Positions 18,392 to 26,844 of a stretch of DNA of 64,000 nucleotides are shown here, piece after piece. The stretch is from positions 2,592,001 to 2,656,000 of the forward strand of contig NZ_CP047029.1 in assembly GCF_009796805.1 (NCBI RefSeq), written 5' to 3'. Below the pieces are notes generated by a model. It had not been told where the DNA came from. It did no database searches and saw only the letters and a program-made list of their open reading frames with translations. The stretch's first letter is position 1. Each line of letters opens with the position of its first letter. Source of the DNA: Algibacter sp. L1A34 (lineage in GTDB: Bacteria > Bacteroidota > Bacteroidia > Flavobacteriales > Flavobacteriaceae). Both the position numbers and the translations under genes were made by a program.

Positions 18392-18420
18392 GGCTCCATG
18401 CGTAATGCTGGAGTCTTTTT
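18392..18420 (+). terminator. Terminator after the SCO1 gene
   Basis: GGCTCCA (18392-18398) pairs with TGGAGTC (18409-18415, one G-U pair), followed by T5. It ends the copy D unit. Confidence 0.75.
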
Positions 18421-18429
18421 AATTTTAAG

Positions 18430-18437
18430 TAAATTTG
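18430..18437 (+). promoter_or_regulatory. Putative -7 box before the BNR-repeat gene
   Basis: Perfect TAAATTTG, five bases before the ATG at 18443. The transcript would be nearly leaderless. There is no clear -33 element. Confidence 0.45.
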
Positions 18438-18442
18438 TGTTT

Positions 18443-19507
18443 ATGAAGAAAATGAGCCTTACTATTTTATCTGTTGTGTTGTTGCTTTCTTGCGGAAATG
18501 TAAAAAACATTAAAACTAAAAATATAACTTCTGTTGAAATTGAACATATATTACAAGATTCACTTTTAAACGTTAGAGCTTTGGAGATTGTAAAAGAAAC
18601 TAACGGTGCTTTCTTTTTAACTTCAAGCGGAAAGGCTGGGCATATTTTCGAAAGTAAACAAGACAATAAGATAAGCGTGGTATACCCCATTGCTATAGCG
18701 CCAGATTCTATAAAGAATAATTTTCGATCGCTTGCATTAACTTCAAAAAACGGTTTTGCCTTATCTATTGAAAGTCCTGCACGATTGTATAAAATTAAAA
18801 ATGATGAGAATACGCTTGTTTATCAAGAGAATCATCCAAAAGCATTTTATGATGCGCTCGATTTCTGGAACAATCAAGAAGGAATTGCTATTGGAGACCC
18901 TACTGATGGGTGTTTGAGTATTATAATTACAGGAGATGGTGGTAATAATTGGAGTAAAGTTCCTTGCGAAAACTTGCCTAAAGCTAAAGAAGGTGAAGCG
19001 GCTTTCGCTGCAAGTGATACTAATATAGCTATTGTTGGAAACAGTACTTGGGTAGCAACAGGAGGAAAGTCTAGTCGAATTTTATATTCCTCTAATAAAG
19101 GAAAAACATGGGAGGCTATTGAAACACCTGTTATACAAGGAGTAGAAACAACAGGTGTATATTCTATTGATTTTTATGATAAACTGAATGGTTTTGCTAT
19201 TGGCGGCGATTATACGCAGCCAGAAAATAATGTGGCAAACAAGATTAGAACTGCCGATGGTGGAAAAACATGGCAACTTGTTGCTAGTGGTAGAAATCCT
19301 GGATATCGAAGTTGTGTGCAATACATTCCTAACTCAAACGGGGAAAAGCTTGTTGCTGTCGGGTTTAAAGGTGTTGATGTTTCTAATGATGCTGGTAATA
19401 CATGGCAACATATTAGCGATCAAGGTTTTTATACTATAAGATTTGTTAGTGATTCTGTCGCTTATGCAGCAGGAGCAGGTAAGGTATCTAAGCTTTGCTT
19501 TAAATAG
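18443..19507 (+). CDS. BNR/YCF48-like beta-propeller lipoprotein
   Basis: A protein of 354 residues with a short lipoprotein signal (LLLSCGN). Repeated Asp-box-like motifs are SSNKGKTWEAI, TADGGKTWQLV, SNDAGNTWQHI and TGDGGNNWSKV, as in sialidase/BNR and YCF48-type propellers. It is probably an exported six- or seven-bladed propeller. No catalytic residues for a glycosidase are evident. A longer frame begins at 18374, but that extension would cover the preceding terminator and a -7 box, so 18443 is preferred. It is transcribed alone. Confidence 0.82.
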   Translation: MKKMSLTILSVVLLLSCGNVKNIKTKNITSVEIEHILQDSLLNVRALEIVKETNGAFFLTSSGKAGHIFESKQDNKISVVYPIAIAPDSIKNNFRSLALTSKNGFALSIESPARLYKIKNDENTLVYQENHPKAFYDALDFWNNQEGIAIGDPTDGCLSIIITGDGGNNWSKVPCENLPKAKEGEAAFAASDTNIAIVGNSTWVATGGKSSRILYSSNKGKTWEAIETPVIQGVETTGVYSIDFYDKLNGFAIGGDYTQPENNVANKIRTADGGKTWQLVASGRNPGYRSCVQYIPNSNGEKLVAVGFKGVDVSNDAGNTWQHISDQGFYTIRFVSDSVAYAAGAGKVSKLCFK

Positions 19508-19670
19508 ACGACTTTTCTTCATTTATAATATGTGATTTTTCTTTTTATGTAGGAAAATTAGTGTTTTTTGTTTATTTTTAGAATTGTTAACTCTGTTAAA
19601 ATAAACCTCATTTATTTAGAATTTGATAAAATTGATATATTATTTTTGAATATTTTACATTTTTTTAAAA

Positions 19671-19687
19671 AACGTTTAAAGTACGTT
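19671..19687. promoter_or_regulatory. Palindromic operator O1 of the polyol locus
   Basis: AACGT-TTAAAGT-ACGTT, a 17-bp inverted repeat with 5-bp arms. It differs at only two spacer bases from the site at 19817. Confidence 0.7.
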
Positions 19688-19776
19688 AAATGCCTTATTT
19701 TGCTAGTGGTTTAAGTTACTTTTAATTTATTTCCTTTTTGTAATTCATTGTTTTATAGGGTTTTGTTGAGATTATG

Positions 19777-19809
19777 TTTGGAAATATAAGATATATTTAT
19801 CTATATTTG
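19777..19809 (+). promoter_or_regulatory. Promoter of the polyol-use operon
   Basis: TTTG at 19777-19780 and TATATTTG at 19802-19809, with a 21-base gap, a good Bacteroidota promoter. The start point would be near 19816, at the edge of operator O2. Confidence 0.7.
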
Positions 19810-19816
19810 TCAAACA

Positions 19817-19833
19817 AACGTCCAAAGTACGTT
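19817..19833. promoter_or_regulatory. Palindromic operator O2 of the polyol locus
   Basis: AACGT-CCAAAGT-ACGTT, overlapping the predicted transcription start. It is exactly 146 bp (about 14 helical turns) from O1, a layout that suits repression by DNA looping. Confidence 0.72.
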
Positions 19834-19864
19834 TTATAAAATAACTAAACTAAATATTGAAATC

Positions 19865-20737
19865 ATGAAACTACCACAACAAAAAATTAGACAAAACTCT
19901 AATGCCTTTTCTAAACTTGGCGTGAGTTTAAACATTTTTAAAATAGTATTATTAACTGTACTTTTTATTAGTTTTAATACTGTTCAAGGGCAAGACGATT
20001 TAGTAAATGATGATTACAAAGCCTTTAGTGCTGGAGCTCATGTAAAAAACATGCACTTATGGCATGGATTTGTGGTGCATCCAGGGGCTATGATTGCAAC
20101 TAACCTAGAGTTTAATTCAAGAGATGCTAAATTTACTTTTGGAGTATGGGGCGGTGCGAGTTTAACAACAGTAGATGTTACTAATAAAATTACAGGTGAA
20201 AATGTTGGTGCTCATTATCAAGAATTTTCTATTTATACAAAATATCGTTTTTCTGATAAGTTCTTTATCGAAGCGGTTACTCACAATAACTACACAGGTG
20301 TAGAAGAGCGTGGTGATGTATTGCATTACTGGAGTTATGATAAAACACAAGGGTACAACTTTGTAGATCTTAACTTTGGTTACAATGTTACTCCAAACAC
20401 GTTATTATACTTTGCTACCATTCTTGGTGGTGGTTCTGGAGATTACGAAGTGCAAACCGATGGGTCTTTAGAAAATTCTTGGACACATTATTTTGAAGTT
20501 AGTAGTAAAGTATGGGAAAAAGACGATTCTAGCTTATCTTTATTTGCAGGTGGCGCATGGTCTTTTGTTACAGATAAAACATTTTATACAGAAGGAGCAG
20601 GGAATTTAATAAACGTAGGGGCAACCTTTAGTAAAAACGTTAAATTAGGTAACTATAATTTGCCAATTGGAGTTACGGCAATGTGGAATCCAGAAAAAGA
20701 GAAAACAGTACTTCAAGTAGATTTTACAATTTTTTAA
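19865..20737 (+). CDS. Outer-membrane beta-barrel protein of the polyol locus
   Basis: A protein of 290 residues with a long N-terminal signal (about 1-42, ending VQGQ) and strand-rich sequence ending in VLQVDFTIF, with a terminal phenylalanine as in outer-membrane barrels. Strands such as TKYRFSDKFFIEAVTHNNY and PNTLLYFATILGGG are visible. I do not recognise a named family. As first gene of the ABC-importer operon it is the likely porin that lets the sugar or polyol cross the outer membrane, in place of a SusC/SusD pair. The role is inferred from position. Confidence 0.7.
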   Translation: MKLPQQKIRQNSNAFSKLGVSLNIFKIVLLTVLFISFNTVQGQDDLVNDDYKAFSAGAHVKNMHLWHGFVVHPGAMIATNLEFNSRDAKFTFGVWGGASLTTVDVTNKITGENVGAHYQEFSIYTKYRFSDKFFIEAVTHNNYTGVEERGDVLHYWSYDKTQGYNFVDLNFGYNVTPNTLLYFATILGGGSGDYEVQTDGSLENSWTHYFEVSSKVWEKDDSSLSLFAGGAWSFVTDKTFYTEGAGNLINVGATFSKNVKLGNYNLPIGVTAMWNPEKEKTVLQVDFTIF

Positions 20738-20778
20738 TCATCAATAACTAAATAAAATAACACCTTAAACCATTCATT

Positions 20779-21843
20779 ATGAAAACAAAAAACAAAACAT
20801 CCGTTCTAAAGCAAATCCTTAAACCATTAATGGTATTTGCTTTAATTTTTAATTTATCTAGTTGTGTAGAAGAAACAGGATCTACAAGTGCTACAGTAAA
20901 TTCTGCTGAAGAGACAGGGGTTACTGTTGCAAGTAATGTCGATTTAACAGGAAAGAAAATCGGGTACTGTACACCGTCTTTAAATGCGCCGTATTACCAA
21001 GCATTATTGCAAAGTATTAAGTCGAATACAGAAAAAAATGGTATGGTATTTTTATCTGCGGATGGTCAAGATGATATTAATAAACAAATAGCTGCGGTAG
21101 AAGATTTAATAACTAAAGGTGTTGATGCTTTATTGTTGAATCCAAAAGATCCTGATGCTTTGGTTGGAGTTACAAGAGTAGCAAAAGCAGCTGGAATACC
21201 AGTTTTTATTATCGATAGTTCTATAGATCCTTCCGCGGATTACGTAACTACTATTCAGTCTAATAATTTGGCAAATGGTGAGTTAGCAGGAGAATGGCTT
21301 GTTCAAAAAATGGGAAGTACTAAAATGAATATCGCTTTATTGAGTGGTAATGCCGGTAACCCTGTTGGAAGAACTCGCAAACAAGGTTTATTACAAGGTA
21401 TTACAGAAGAGCAATTAAGAACGCAAGGTAAAATTGATTTAAACATTGCAACTCAAGCTTATACCGAATGGTCTTATGCTGGTGGTTTAAAAGCGATGGA
21501 AGATATTTTAGTAGCGCATCCAGATATTAATGTGGTAATTACAGAGTCTGATGTTTGTGTTTTAGGAGCTATTAAAGCCATTGCTCAAGCTGGTAAAACT
21601 GACGATATTTTAATTGTTGCTGGTGCCGACGGACAAAAAGAAGCCATTAAATATATTATGGATACAGATTTTTATGGTTGTACGGCTATGAATAGTCCAG
21701 TACAAATTGGTAAAAATGCTGTTCATTATGCTATTGAATATATGAATGGGAAAAGAGATTTTAAGAAAACATCATTTACAGCGCCTTTATTAATTACGAA
21801 AGAAAACGCTGCTAAATACTATAACCCAAAAGCCTTATTTTAA
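20779..21843 (+). CDS. Periplasmic sugar/polyol-binding protein (RbsB-type), lipoprotein
   Basis: Substrate-binding component of a ribose-type ABC importer (354 residues). The lipoprotein signal is LSSCVEE (Cys29). The periplasmic-binding fold runs from about residue 55, with KIGYCTPSLNAPYYQALLQ, GVDALLLNPKDPDALVG, IDSSIDPSADYVTTIQSNN and GCTAMNSPVQIGKNA. It lies 41 bases after the barrel gene and is followed by the ATPase and permease. The dehydrogenases downstream suggest that mannitol, sorbitol or arabitol is the ligand rather than ribose; this is inference. Confidence 0.88.
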   Translation: MKTKNKTSVLKQILKPLMVFALIFNLSSCVEETGSTSATVNSAEETGVTVASNVDLTGKKIGYCTPSLNAPYYQALLQSIKSNTEKNGMVFLSADGQDDINKQIAAVEDLITKGVDALLLNPKDPDALVGVTRVAKAAGIPVFIIDSSIDPSADYVTTIQSNNLANGELAGEWLVQKMGSTKMNIALLSGNAGNPVGRTRKQGLLQGITEEQLRTQGKIDLNIATQAYTEWSYAGGLKAMEDILVAHPDINVVITESDVCVLGAIKAIAQAGKTDDILIVAGADGQKEAIKYIMDTDFYGCTAMNSPVQIGKNAVHYAIEYMNGKRDFKKTSFTAPLLITKENAAKYYNPKALF

Positions 21844-21861
21844 TCTCTAAAGCTAGTTTAT

Positions 21862-23385
21862 ATGAAAACTTCGAATAGTGAATATAGAGTTGAAATGATC
21901 GGAATATCTAAAAGTTTCGGTGTGGTTTCTGTACTCGAAAATGTAAACTTAAGAGTAAAGCCTGGTGAGATCCACGCTTTACTTGGCGAGAATGGTGCGG
22001 GAAAATCTACTTTGGTTAAAATTCTTAGTGGTGTGCATCAAAAAGATTATGGAAAAGTAATTTTAGATGGAGAAGAAATTAGTCCAAAAAACACTCACGA
22101 TGGCCAGGTTTTAGGAATTAGTGTTGTGTATCAAGAATTATCATTGGTGAATGATTTATCGGTAGCCGAAAATATTTATCTGCACAAACTTGGTGCAAGT
22201 AAATTTTGGATGAATTGGAAACAAATAACTAAAGATGCTCAGGAATTAATTGATTCTTTAGGTTTTGAAATTGATGCATCGGCAAGAGTTAGAGATTTAA
22301 GTATCGTTCAAAAACAAGTGGTTGAAATAGCCAAAGCGCTTTCCGAAGACACTAAAGTTTTAGTGTTAGATGAGCCTACTACGGTTTTCGATCCAACGGA
22401 TACTAAAAAATTATTCGACAACCTTTTCAAATTAAAAGCAAAAGGAATTTCGATTATTTATATCTCACATCATTTAGATGAAATTTTTAAGATAGCAGAT
22501 TCTGTTACTGTGCTTAGAGATGGCGTAGATACAGGAACAATGGCGGTTGCAGATACGGATACCGATGGGGTAATTCGTTTAATGATTGGGAGAGAATTGA
22601 AAGATTTATATCCTGCTCGTGATGTTCAAATAGGTGAAGTTCCAATTTTTGAAGTTAGAAATTTAACAGCAAAAGATACTTTAGTTCACGATGTATCCTT
22701 TTCTGTACGTCCTGGAGAAGTTCTTGGAATTGCAGGTTTAGGTGGAAGTGGAAGAACGGAAACAGCGAAACTTATTTTTGGAGCGCATAAGAAGAAATCT
22801 GGTACTTTAATTTTAAACGGAAAAGAAATAGTAACAAATACACCAGTATGTGCTGTTGGGCATCAAATTGGTTTTGTTTCAGAAGACAGAAAAGAAGATG
22901 GTGTGTTTTTACCACTTTCAATTAGACGAAATATTAGTGTAACCAATTTTACGGGTATTTCGGGGAAACTAGGCTTTATTAATGTTGAGAATGAGTATAA
23001 AAATGTGTTAGGTTTAATTGAAAAATTAAGCATAAAAACACCAAGCTCAGAGGTAGACGTTAAAAACCTAAGTGGTGGAAATCAGCAAAAAGTAGCTTTA
23101 GCTAAATGGTTAAGTATTGATAGTAAAGTTATTTTTATTGACGAACCTACTCGTGGCGTAGATGTTGGAGCCAAAATTGAAATTTATAACCTTATTAATG
23201 AAGTCGCCAAAAAAGGCGTTGGGGTTGTAGTTATCTCTTCCGATATGCCAGAGATAATGGGTATTGCAGATCGTATTTTGGTCATGCATGAAGGTACAAT
23301 CTACGGAGAATTAACCAAAGATAAATTTTCCGAAGAAAACATTTTGCGCTATTCTATTGGCGAATCACTAAAATTAGTAGTCTAA
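21862..23385 (+). CDS. Sugar ABC transporter ATPase (RbsA/MglA-type, two NBDs)
   Basis: Double ATPase of 507 residues that powers the importer. The first domain has Walker A GENGAGKST (42-50), a diverged signature LSIVQKQ and Walker B VLDEPT. The second has a degenerate P-loop (GLGGSGRTE), an intact signature LSGGNQQK and FIDEPTRGVD. This asymmetry is normal for RbsA/MglA proteins, where one site is less active. It is 18 bases after the binding protein and 25 bases before the permease. Such importers are less usual than SusCD systems in Bacteroidota. Confidence 0.94.
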   Translation: MKTSNSEYRVEMIGISKSFGVVSVLENVNLRVKPGEIHALLGENGAGKSTLVKILSGVHQKDYGKVILDGEEISPKNTHDGQVLGISVVYQELSLVNDLSVAENIYLHKLGASKFWMNWKQITKDAQELIDSLGFEIDASARVRDLSIVQKQVVEIAKALSEDTKVLVLDEPTTVFDPTDTKKLFDNLFKLKAKGISIIYISHHLDEIFKIADSVTVLRDGVDTGTMAVADTDTDGVIRLMIGRELKDLYPARDVQIGEVPIFEVRNLTAKDTLVHDVSFSVRPGEVLGIAGLGGSGRTETAKLIFGAHKKKSGTLILNGKEIVTNTPVCAVGHQIGFVSEDRKEDGVFLPLSIRRNISVTNFTGISGKLGFINVENEYKNVLGLIEKLSIKTPSSEVDVKNLSGGNQQKVALAKWLSIDSKVIFIDEPTRGVDVGAKIEIYNLINEVAKKGVGVVVISSDMPEIMGIADRILVMHEGTIYGELTKDKFSEENILRYSIGESLKLVV

Positions 23386-23410
23386 CAAAACTATACCAAA
23401 AAACAAAGTC

Positions 23411-24379
23411 ATGGCATTAACAATAAAACAACAACTAAGTAGCCCGGGAGGCATACTTAAGTTTATCGTAAAACATAATACAATTTTCATTTTTGTATTG
23501 CTGGTTATTTTTTCAGCATTAATTTCCGATGTATTTTTTACATCAACAAATCTTTCAAATTTATTAAAACAAGTATCAGGTATTGGTATTATTAGTATCG
23601 GTATGTTAATTGTGATTTTAACTGGGGGCATCGATTTATCCGTGGGGTCCATGGTCGCATTATTAGCGGTAACTTTTGCTATTTTGGTTAATGTTGTCGT
23701 TTTACCACTAGCAATTTTACTAACCATTATTATTGGTTTTAGTTTAGGAAGCGTCTCGGGTTATCTGGTCGCATATCAAAAAATGGCACCATTTGTCGCT
23801 ACTTTGGCTTTAATGACGATTGCTAGAGGATTAGGGTTTATTTACTCTAAAGGATCTCCAATTACATTTAAAACTCCAGGAGGTGAATTTATGTCAAATT
23901 TCGCAAATAATTCTACAATTGGTATTCCAAATATTGCCATTGTATTCTTTTTAATCGTGATTTTTGCTATGGTGATGCTGCGTTACAACGTATTTGGTAG
24001 ATTAATAATTGCCATAGGAAGTAACGAAGAAGCTTCGCGTTTATCTGGTATCAAGGTTAATAAATACAAGTTTTTAGTTTATGCAATCTCTGGGGCTTTA
24101 GCTGCAACAGCTGCTATAATTGTAGCTTCTAGAACTAATTTAGGGTCTCCAAATATGGGTATGGCTTGGGAGCTAGATGCTATTGCTGCCGTTGTAATTG
24201 GTGGTGCAAGTTTAAATGGAGGAAAAGGATCTGCTATTAATACATTAATGGGTGTGCTTATTTTAGGTTTAATTGGTAATATTTTAAATCTATTAAATGT
24301 ACCGTCTTATCCACAGCAAGTTGTAAAAGGAGCTATCATCATTTTTGCTGTATTACTTCAACGTTTTGATAGCAAATAA
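23411..24379 (+). CDS. Sugar ABC transporter permease (RbsC-type)
   Basis: Inner-membrane permease of 322 residues with about 8-10 hydrophobic segments. The family motif GGIDLSVGS is at about residue 75, and SRLSGIKVNKYKFLVYAISG and ELDAIAAVVIGGASLNGGKGS form the coupling loop to the ATPase. It would form a homodimer with the RbsA-type ATPase. It is third of the importer genes and is followed 12 bases later by a polyol dehydrogenase, so uptake and first oxidation are on one transcript. Confidence 0.94.
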   Translation: MALTIKQQLSSPGGILKFIVKHNTIFIFVLLVIFSALISDVFFTSTNLSNLLKQVSGIGIISIGMLIVILTGGIDLSVGSMVALLAVTFAILVNVVVLPLAILLTIIIGFSLGSVSGYLVAYQKMAPFVATLALMTIARGLGFIYSKGSPITFKTPGGEFMSNFANNSTIGIPNIAIVFFLIVIFAMVMLRYNVFGRLIIAIGSNEEASRLSGIKVNKYKFLVYAISGALAATAAIIVASRTNLGSPNMGMAWELDAIAAVVIGGASLNGGKGSAINTLMGVLILGLIGNILNLLNVPSYPQQVVKGAIIIFAVLLQRFDSK

Positions 24380-24391
24380 TACTTATAAAAA

Positions 24392-25888
24392 ATGAAAAAT
24401 TTAAAATTAAATAACCAGAACTTAACAAGGTTTGAGGGTGAGGTTGCTATCCCTAAATATAACAGGGATAACGTAAAGGCAGGAATTGTGCATGTTGGTA
24501 TTGGTGGGTTTCATAGATCGCACGAGGCGCTCTATACCGATCAATTATTGCATAACGAATCAATTAAAGATTGGGGTATTTGTGGTGTAGCATTGCTAGA
24601 TTTTGATACTAAAATATATAATGCTTTAAAAGAACAAGACGGTTTATATACATTGGTTGTAAAAGAATTGGATGGGTCGTTAACCAAACGCATTATTGGT
24701 TCTATTGTTGAGGTTTTATACGCACCTGAAAACCCAATGAAAGTGATTGAAAAAATGGCAAGTCCAGAGGTTAAAATTATTAGTTTAACTATTACTGAAG
24801 GAGGTTATAATTATGATGAAGCTACGGGGGAATTTAATTTCGAAAATCCGTTAATTAAACACGATATAGAACATAAGCAAACACCAAAAACTATTTTTGG
24901 TTATTTAACGCAAGCATTAAAACTACGTAAAGAACGTGGTTTAAAAGGTTGTACAATTCAGTCCTGTGATAATATTCAAGGAAATGGACATATGACCGAA
25001 AAAATGCTTTTAAGTTATGTAAAATTTGCAGAACCAGAATTGGTATCTTGGATAGAAAAAAACGTGTCGTTTCCAAACGCTATGGTCGATAGAATTACAC
25101 CGGCTACTAGTGCTGTAGATATTTCAAATTTAAAAGAAACATCGGGAATTGATGATGCTTGGCCAGTGGTTTGCGAACCTTTTAAGCAATGGGTTATTGA
25201 AGATGATTTTATTGCTGGTAGACCAACTTGGGAAAATGTAGGTGCTCAATTTGTTGAAAATGTAGAGCCTTATGAAAAAATGAAACTTCAATTATTAAAC
25301 GCAGGGCATTCAGTTTTAGGAATTCTTGGTGCTTTAATGGGCTATGATACTATAGATGAAGCAGCGAATAACCCGAGTATAAATGCATTTTTAAGAGCAT
25401 ATATGGGTAGGGAAGTAGCGCCTATTCTAAATAATTTAAAGGGTGTTGATCTTGAAAGTTATGAGGTGTCATTGCTTCAACGTTTTGGTAATATTTATAT
25501 AAAAGATCAAATAGATCGAATTTGTTCAGAAAGTTCGGCTAAATTTCCGATATTTATTTTACCAACAGTAAATGCACAGCTAAAATCAAACGGTAATGTT
25601 GAGCATGCAGCTTTTGTAACTGCGGCATGGGCTGTTTACAGTTTGGGTAAAGATGAAAAAGGAAAAGCTTTAAATATTAAAGATGCAATGAAGTCTGTTT
25701 TAAATGAAAAGGCTATAGCGTCAAAAGTAGCCCCTATTGAGTTCTTGAAAATAGAATCTATCTTCGGGAAATTAAAAGATTCTAAACCTTTTTCAGAAGC
25801 ATTTACGTGTGCATATAAAGATATCGTGAAAAACGGTGTTGAAAAGTGTATTTTGGAAATAAATACGAATCGTGTAAATTTTATATAA
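24392..25888 (+). CDS. Mannitol dehydrogenase family protein (polyol to ketose), copy 1
   Basis: NAD(P)-dependent long-chain polyol dehydrogenase of the mannitol 2-dehydrogenase/fructuronate reductase family, 498 residues. The nucleotide-binding motif GIGGFHRSH is at about 36-44. The catalytic set K298, N303 and H306 lies in KLQLLNAGH and matches the K-x4-N-x2-H pattern of Pseudomonas mannitol 2-dehydrogenase. FPNAMVDRITP is also typical. It probably oxidises mannitol to fructose, which the kinase encoded one base downstream would phosphorylate. Arabitol, sorbitol or tagaturonate-type substrates cannot be excluded. Confidence 0.88.
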   Translation: MKNLKLNNQNLTRFEGEVAIPKYNRDNVKAGIVHVGIGGFHRSHEALYTDQLLHNESIKDWGICGVALLDFDTKIYNALKEQDGLYTLVVKELDGSLTKRIIGSIVEVLYAPENPMKVIEKMASPEVKIISLTITEGGYNYDEATGEFNFENPLIKHDIEHKQTPKTIFGYLTQALKLRKERGLKGCTIQSCDNIQGNGHMTEKMLLSYVKFAEPELVSWIEKNVSFPNAMVDRITPATSAVDISNLKETSGIDDAWPVVCEPFKQWVIEDDFIAGRPTWENVGAQFVENVEPYEKMKLQLLNAGHSVLGILGALMGYDTIDEAANNPSINAFLRAYMGREVAPILNNLKGVDLESYEVSLLQRFGNIYIKDQIDRICSESSAKFPIFILPTVNAQLKSNGNVEHAAFVTAAWAVYSLGKDEKGKALNIKDAMKSVLNEKAIASKVAPIEFLKIESIFGKLKDSKPFSEAFTCAYKDIVKNGVEKCILEINTNRVNFI

Positions 25889-25889
25889 A

Positions 25890-26771
25890 ATGGCAAATAT
25901 CACTTGTTTTGGAGAAGTATTGTGGGATGTATTTCCAACCCATAAAAAAATTGGAGGAGCACCTTTAAACGTAGCTGTTAGGTTGCAATCTTTTGGGAAC
26001 AATGTGTCTATGGTTTCCCGTGTTGGTGAAGATGAAAAAGGAGCTGAAATTCTTGATTTTTTTAAAACTAGAGGGGTAAATACGGAAGGTGTTCAAATCG
26101 ATTCGGTAAATAAAACTGGGAAAGTAAAAGTGGTTTTAGATGAAGAAGGCTCTGCATCTTATGATATTATGTTTCCTAGAGCTTGGGATAAAATAGAACT
26201 TAGCAATCAAGCCAAAACTATAGTTTCTAACTCCGATGCATTTGTATTTGGGAGTTTAGCTGCTCGCGATGATATTTCGAGAGAGACACTTTACGAGCTT
26301 TTAAAATTAGCGAAGTATAAAATCTTTGATGTTAATTTAAGGCCTCCGTATTACACGGTAGAGGTGCTTAAGTACTTAATGAGTCAGGCCGATTTTGTCA
26401 AGTTTAATGACGATGAAATTATTGAAATAGCGAAAGAATTAGGTTTTATATCTCAATCTTTAGAGGAGATTATTCAGTTTGTATCTAAGGAAACAGCTGC
26501 AAAAACTATTTGTGTAACTAAAGGAGGTAGTGGTGCTATTTTGTATGTAAACAACACGTTTTATTATAACGGTGGTTATAAAGTTAAGGTTGTAGATACT
26601 GTAGGTGCTGGCGATTCGTTTTTGGCATCTATTATAACACAATTATTAAATAAAAACGCACCGCAAGAAGCTTTAAACTTTGCATGTGCCGTAGGCGCAA
26701 TTGTAGCGAGCAGCGAAGGTGCAAATCCAGAAATAAAAAAGGACGCTATTGAAAAAATGATTAATAGTTAA
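25890..26771 (+). CDS. PfkB-family carbohydrate kinase, probable fructokinase
   Basis: Ribokinase-fold sugar kinase of 293 residues. The N-terminal motif is GGAPLNVAVRLQSFG (about 22-36), and the C-terminal signature DTVGAGDSF has catalytic base D242 and the anion hole GAG. The N-terminus CFGEVLWDVFP matches bacterial fructokinases. Its start is one base after the dehydrogenase stop, so the pair is translationally coupled. The expected step is fructose to fructose-6-phosphate, linking polyol use to glycolysis. Other ketoses are possible. Confidence 0.87.
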   Translation: MANITCFGEVLWDVFPTHKKIGGAPLNVAVRLQSFGNNVSMVSRVGEDEKGAEILDFFKTRGVNTEGVQIDSVNKTGKVKVVLDEEGSASYDIMFPRAWDKIELSNQAKTIVSNSDAFVFGSLAARDDISRETLYELLKLAKYKIFDVNLRPPYYTVEVLKYLMSQADFVKFNDDEIIEIAKELGFISQSLEEIIQFVSKETAAKTICVTKGGSGAILYVNNTFYYNGGYKVKVVDTVGAGDSFLASIITQLLNKNAPQEALNFACAVGAIVASSEGANPEIKKDAIEKMINS

Positions 26772-26797
26772 GAATTTGTTTTTTGTTAATAGTGATT

Positions 26798-26835
26798 GAG
26801 AAGCTTTATGAATTTGGTCATAAAGCTTTTCTTCT
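26798..26835. terminator. Terminator between the kinase and the second dehydrogenase
   Basis: AAGCTTTATGA (26801-26811) pairs with TCATAAAGCTT (26818-26828) around a six-base loop, and the stem extends outward by further pairs. It can serve both convergent genes. Confidence 0.85.
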
Positions 26836-26844
26836 TTTATAACT

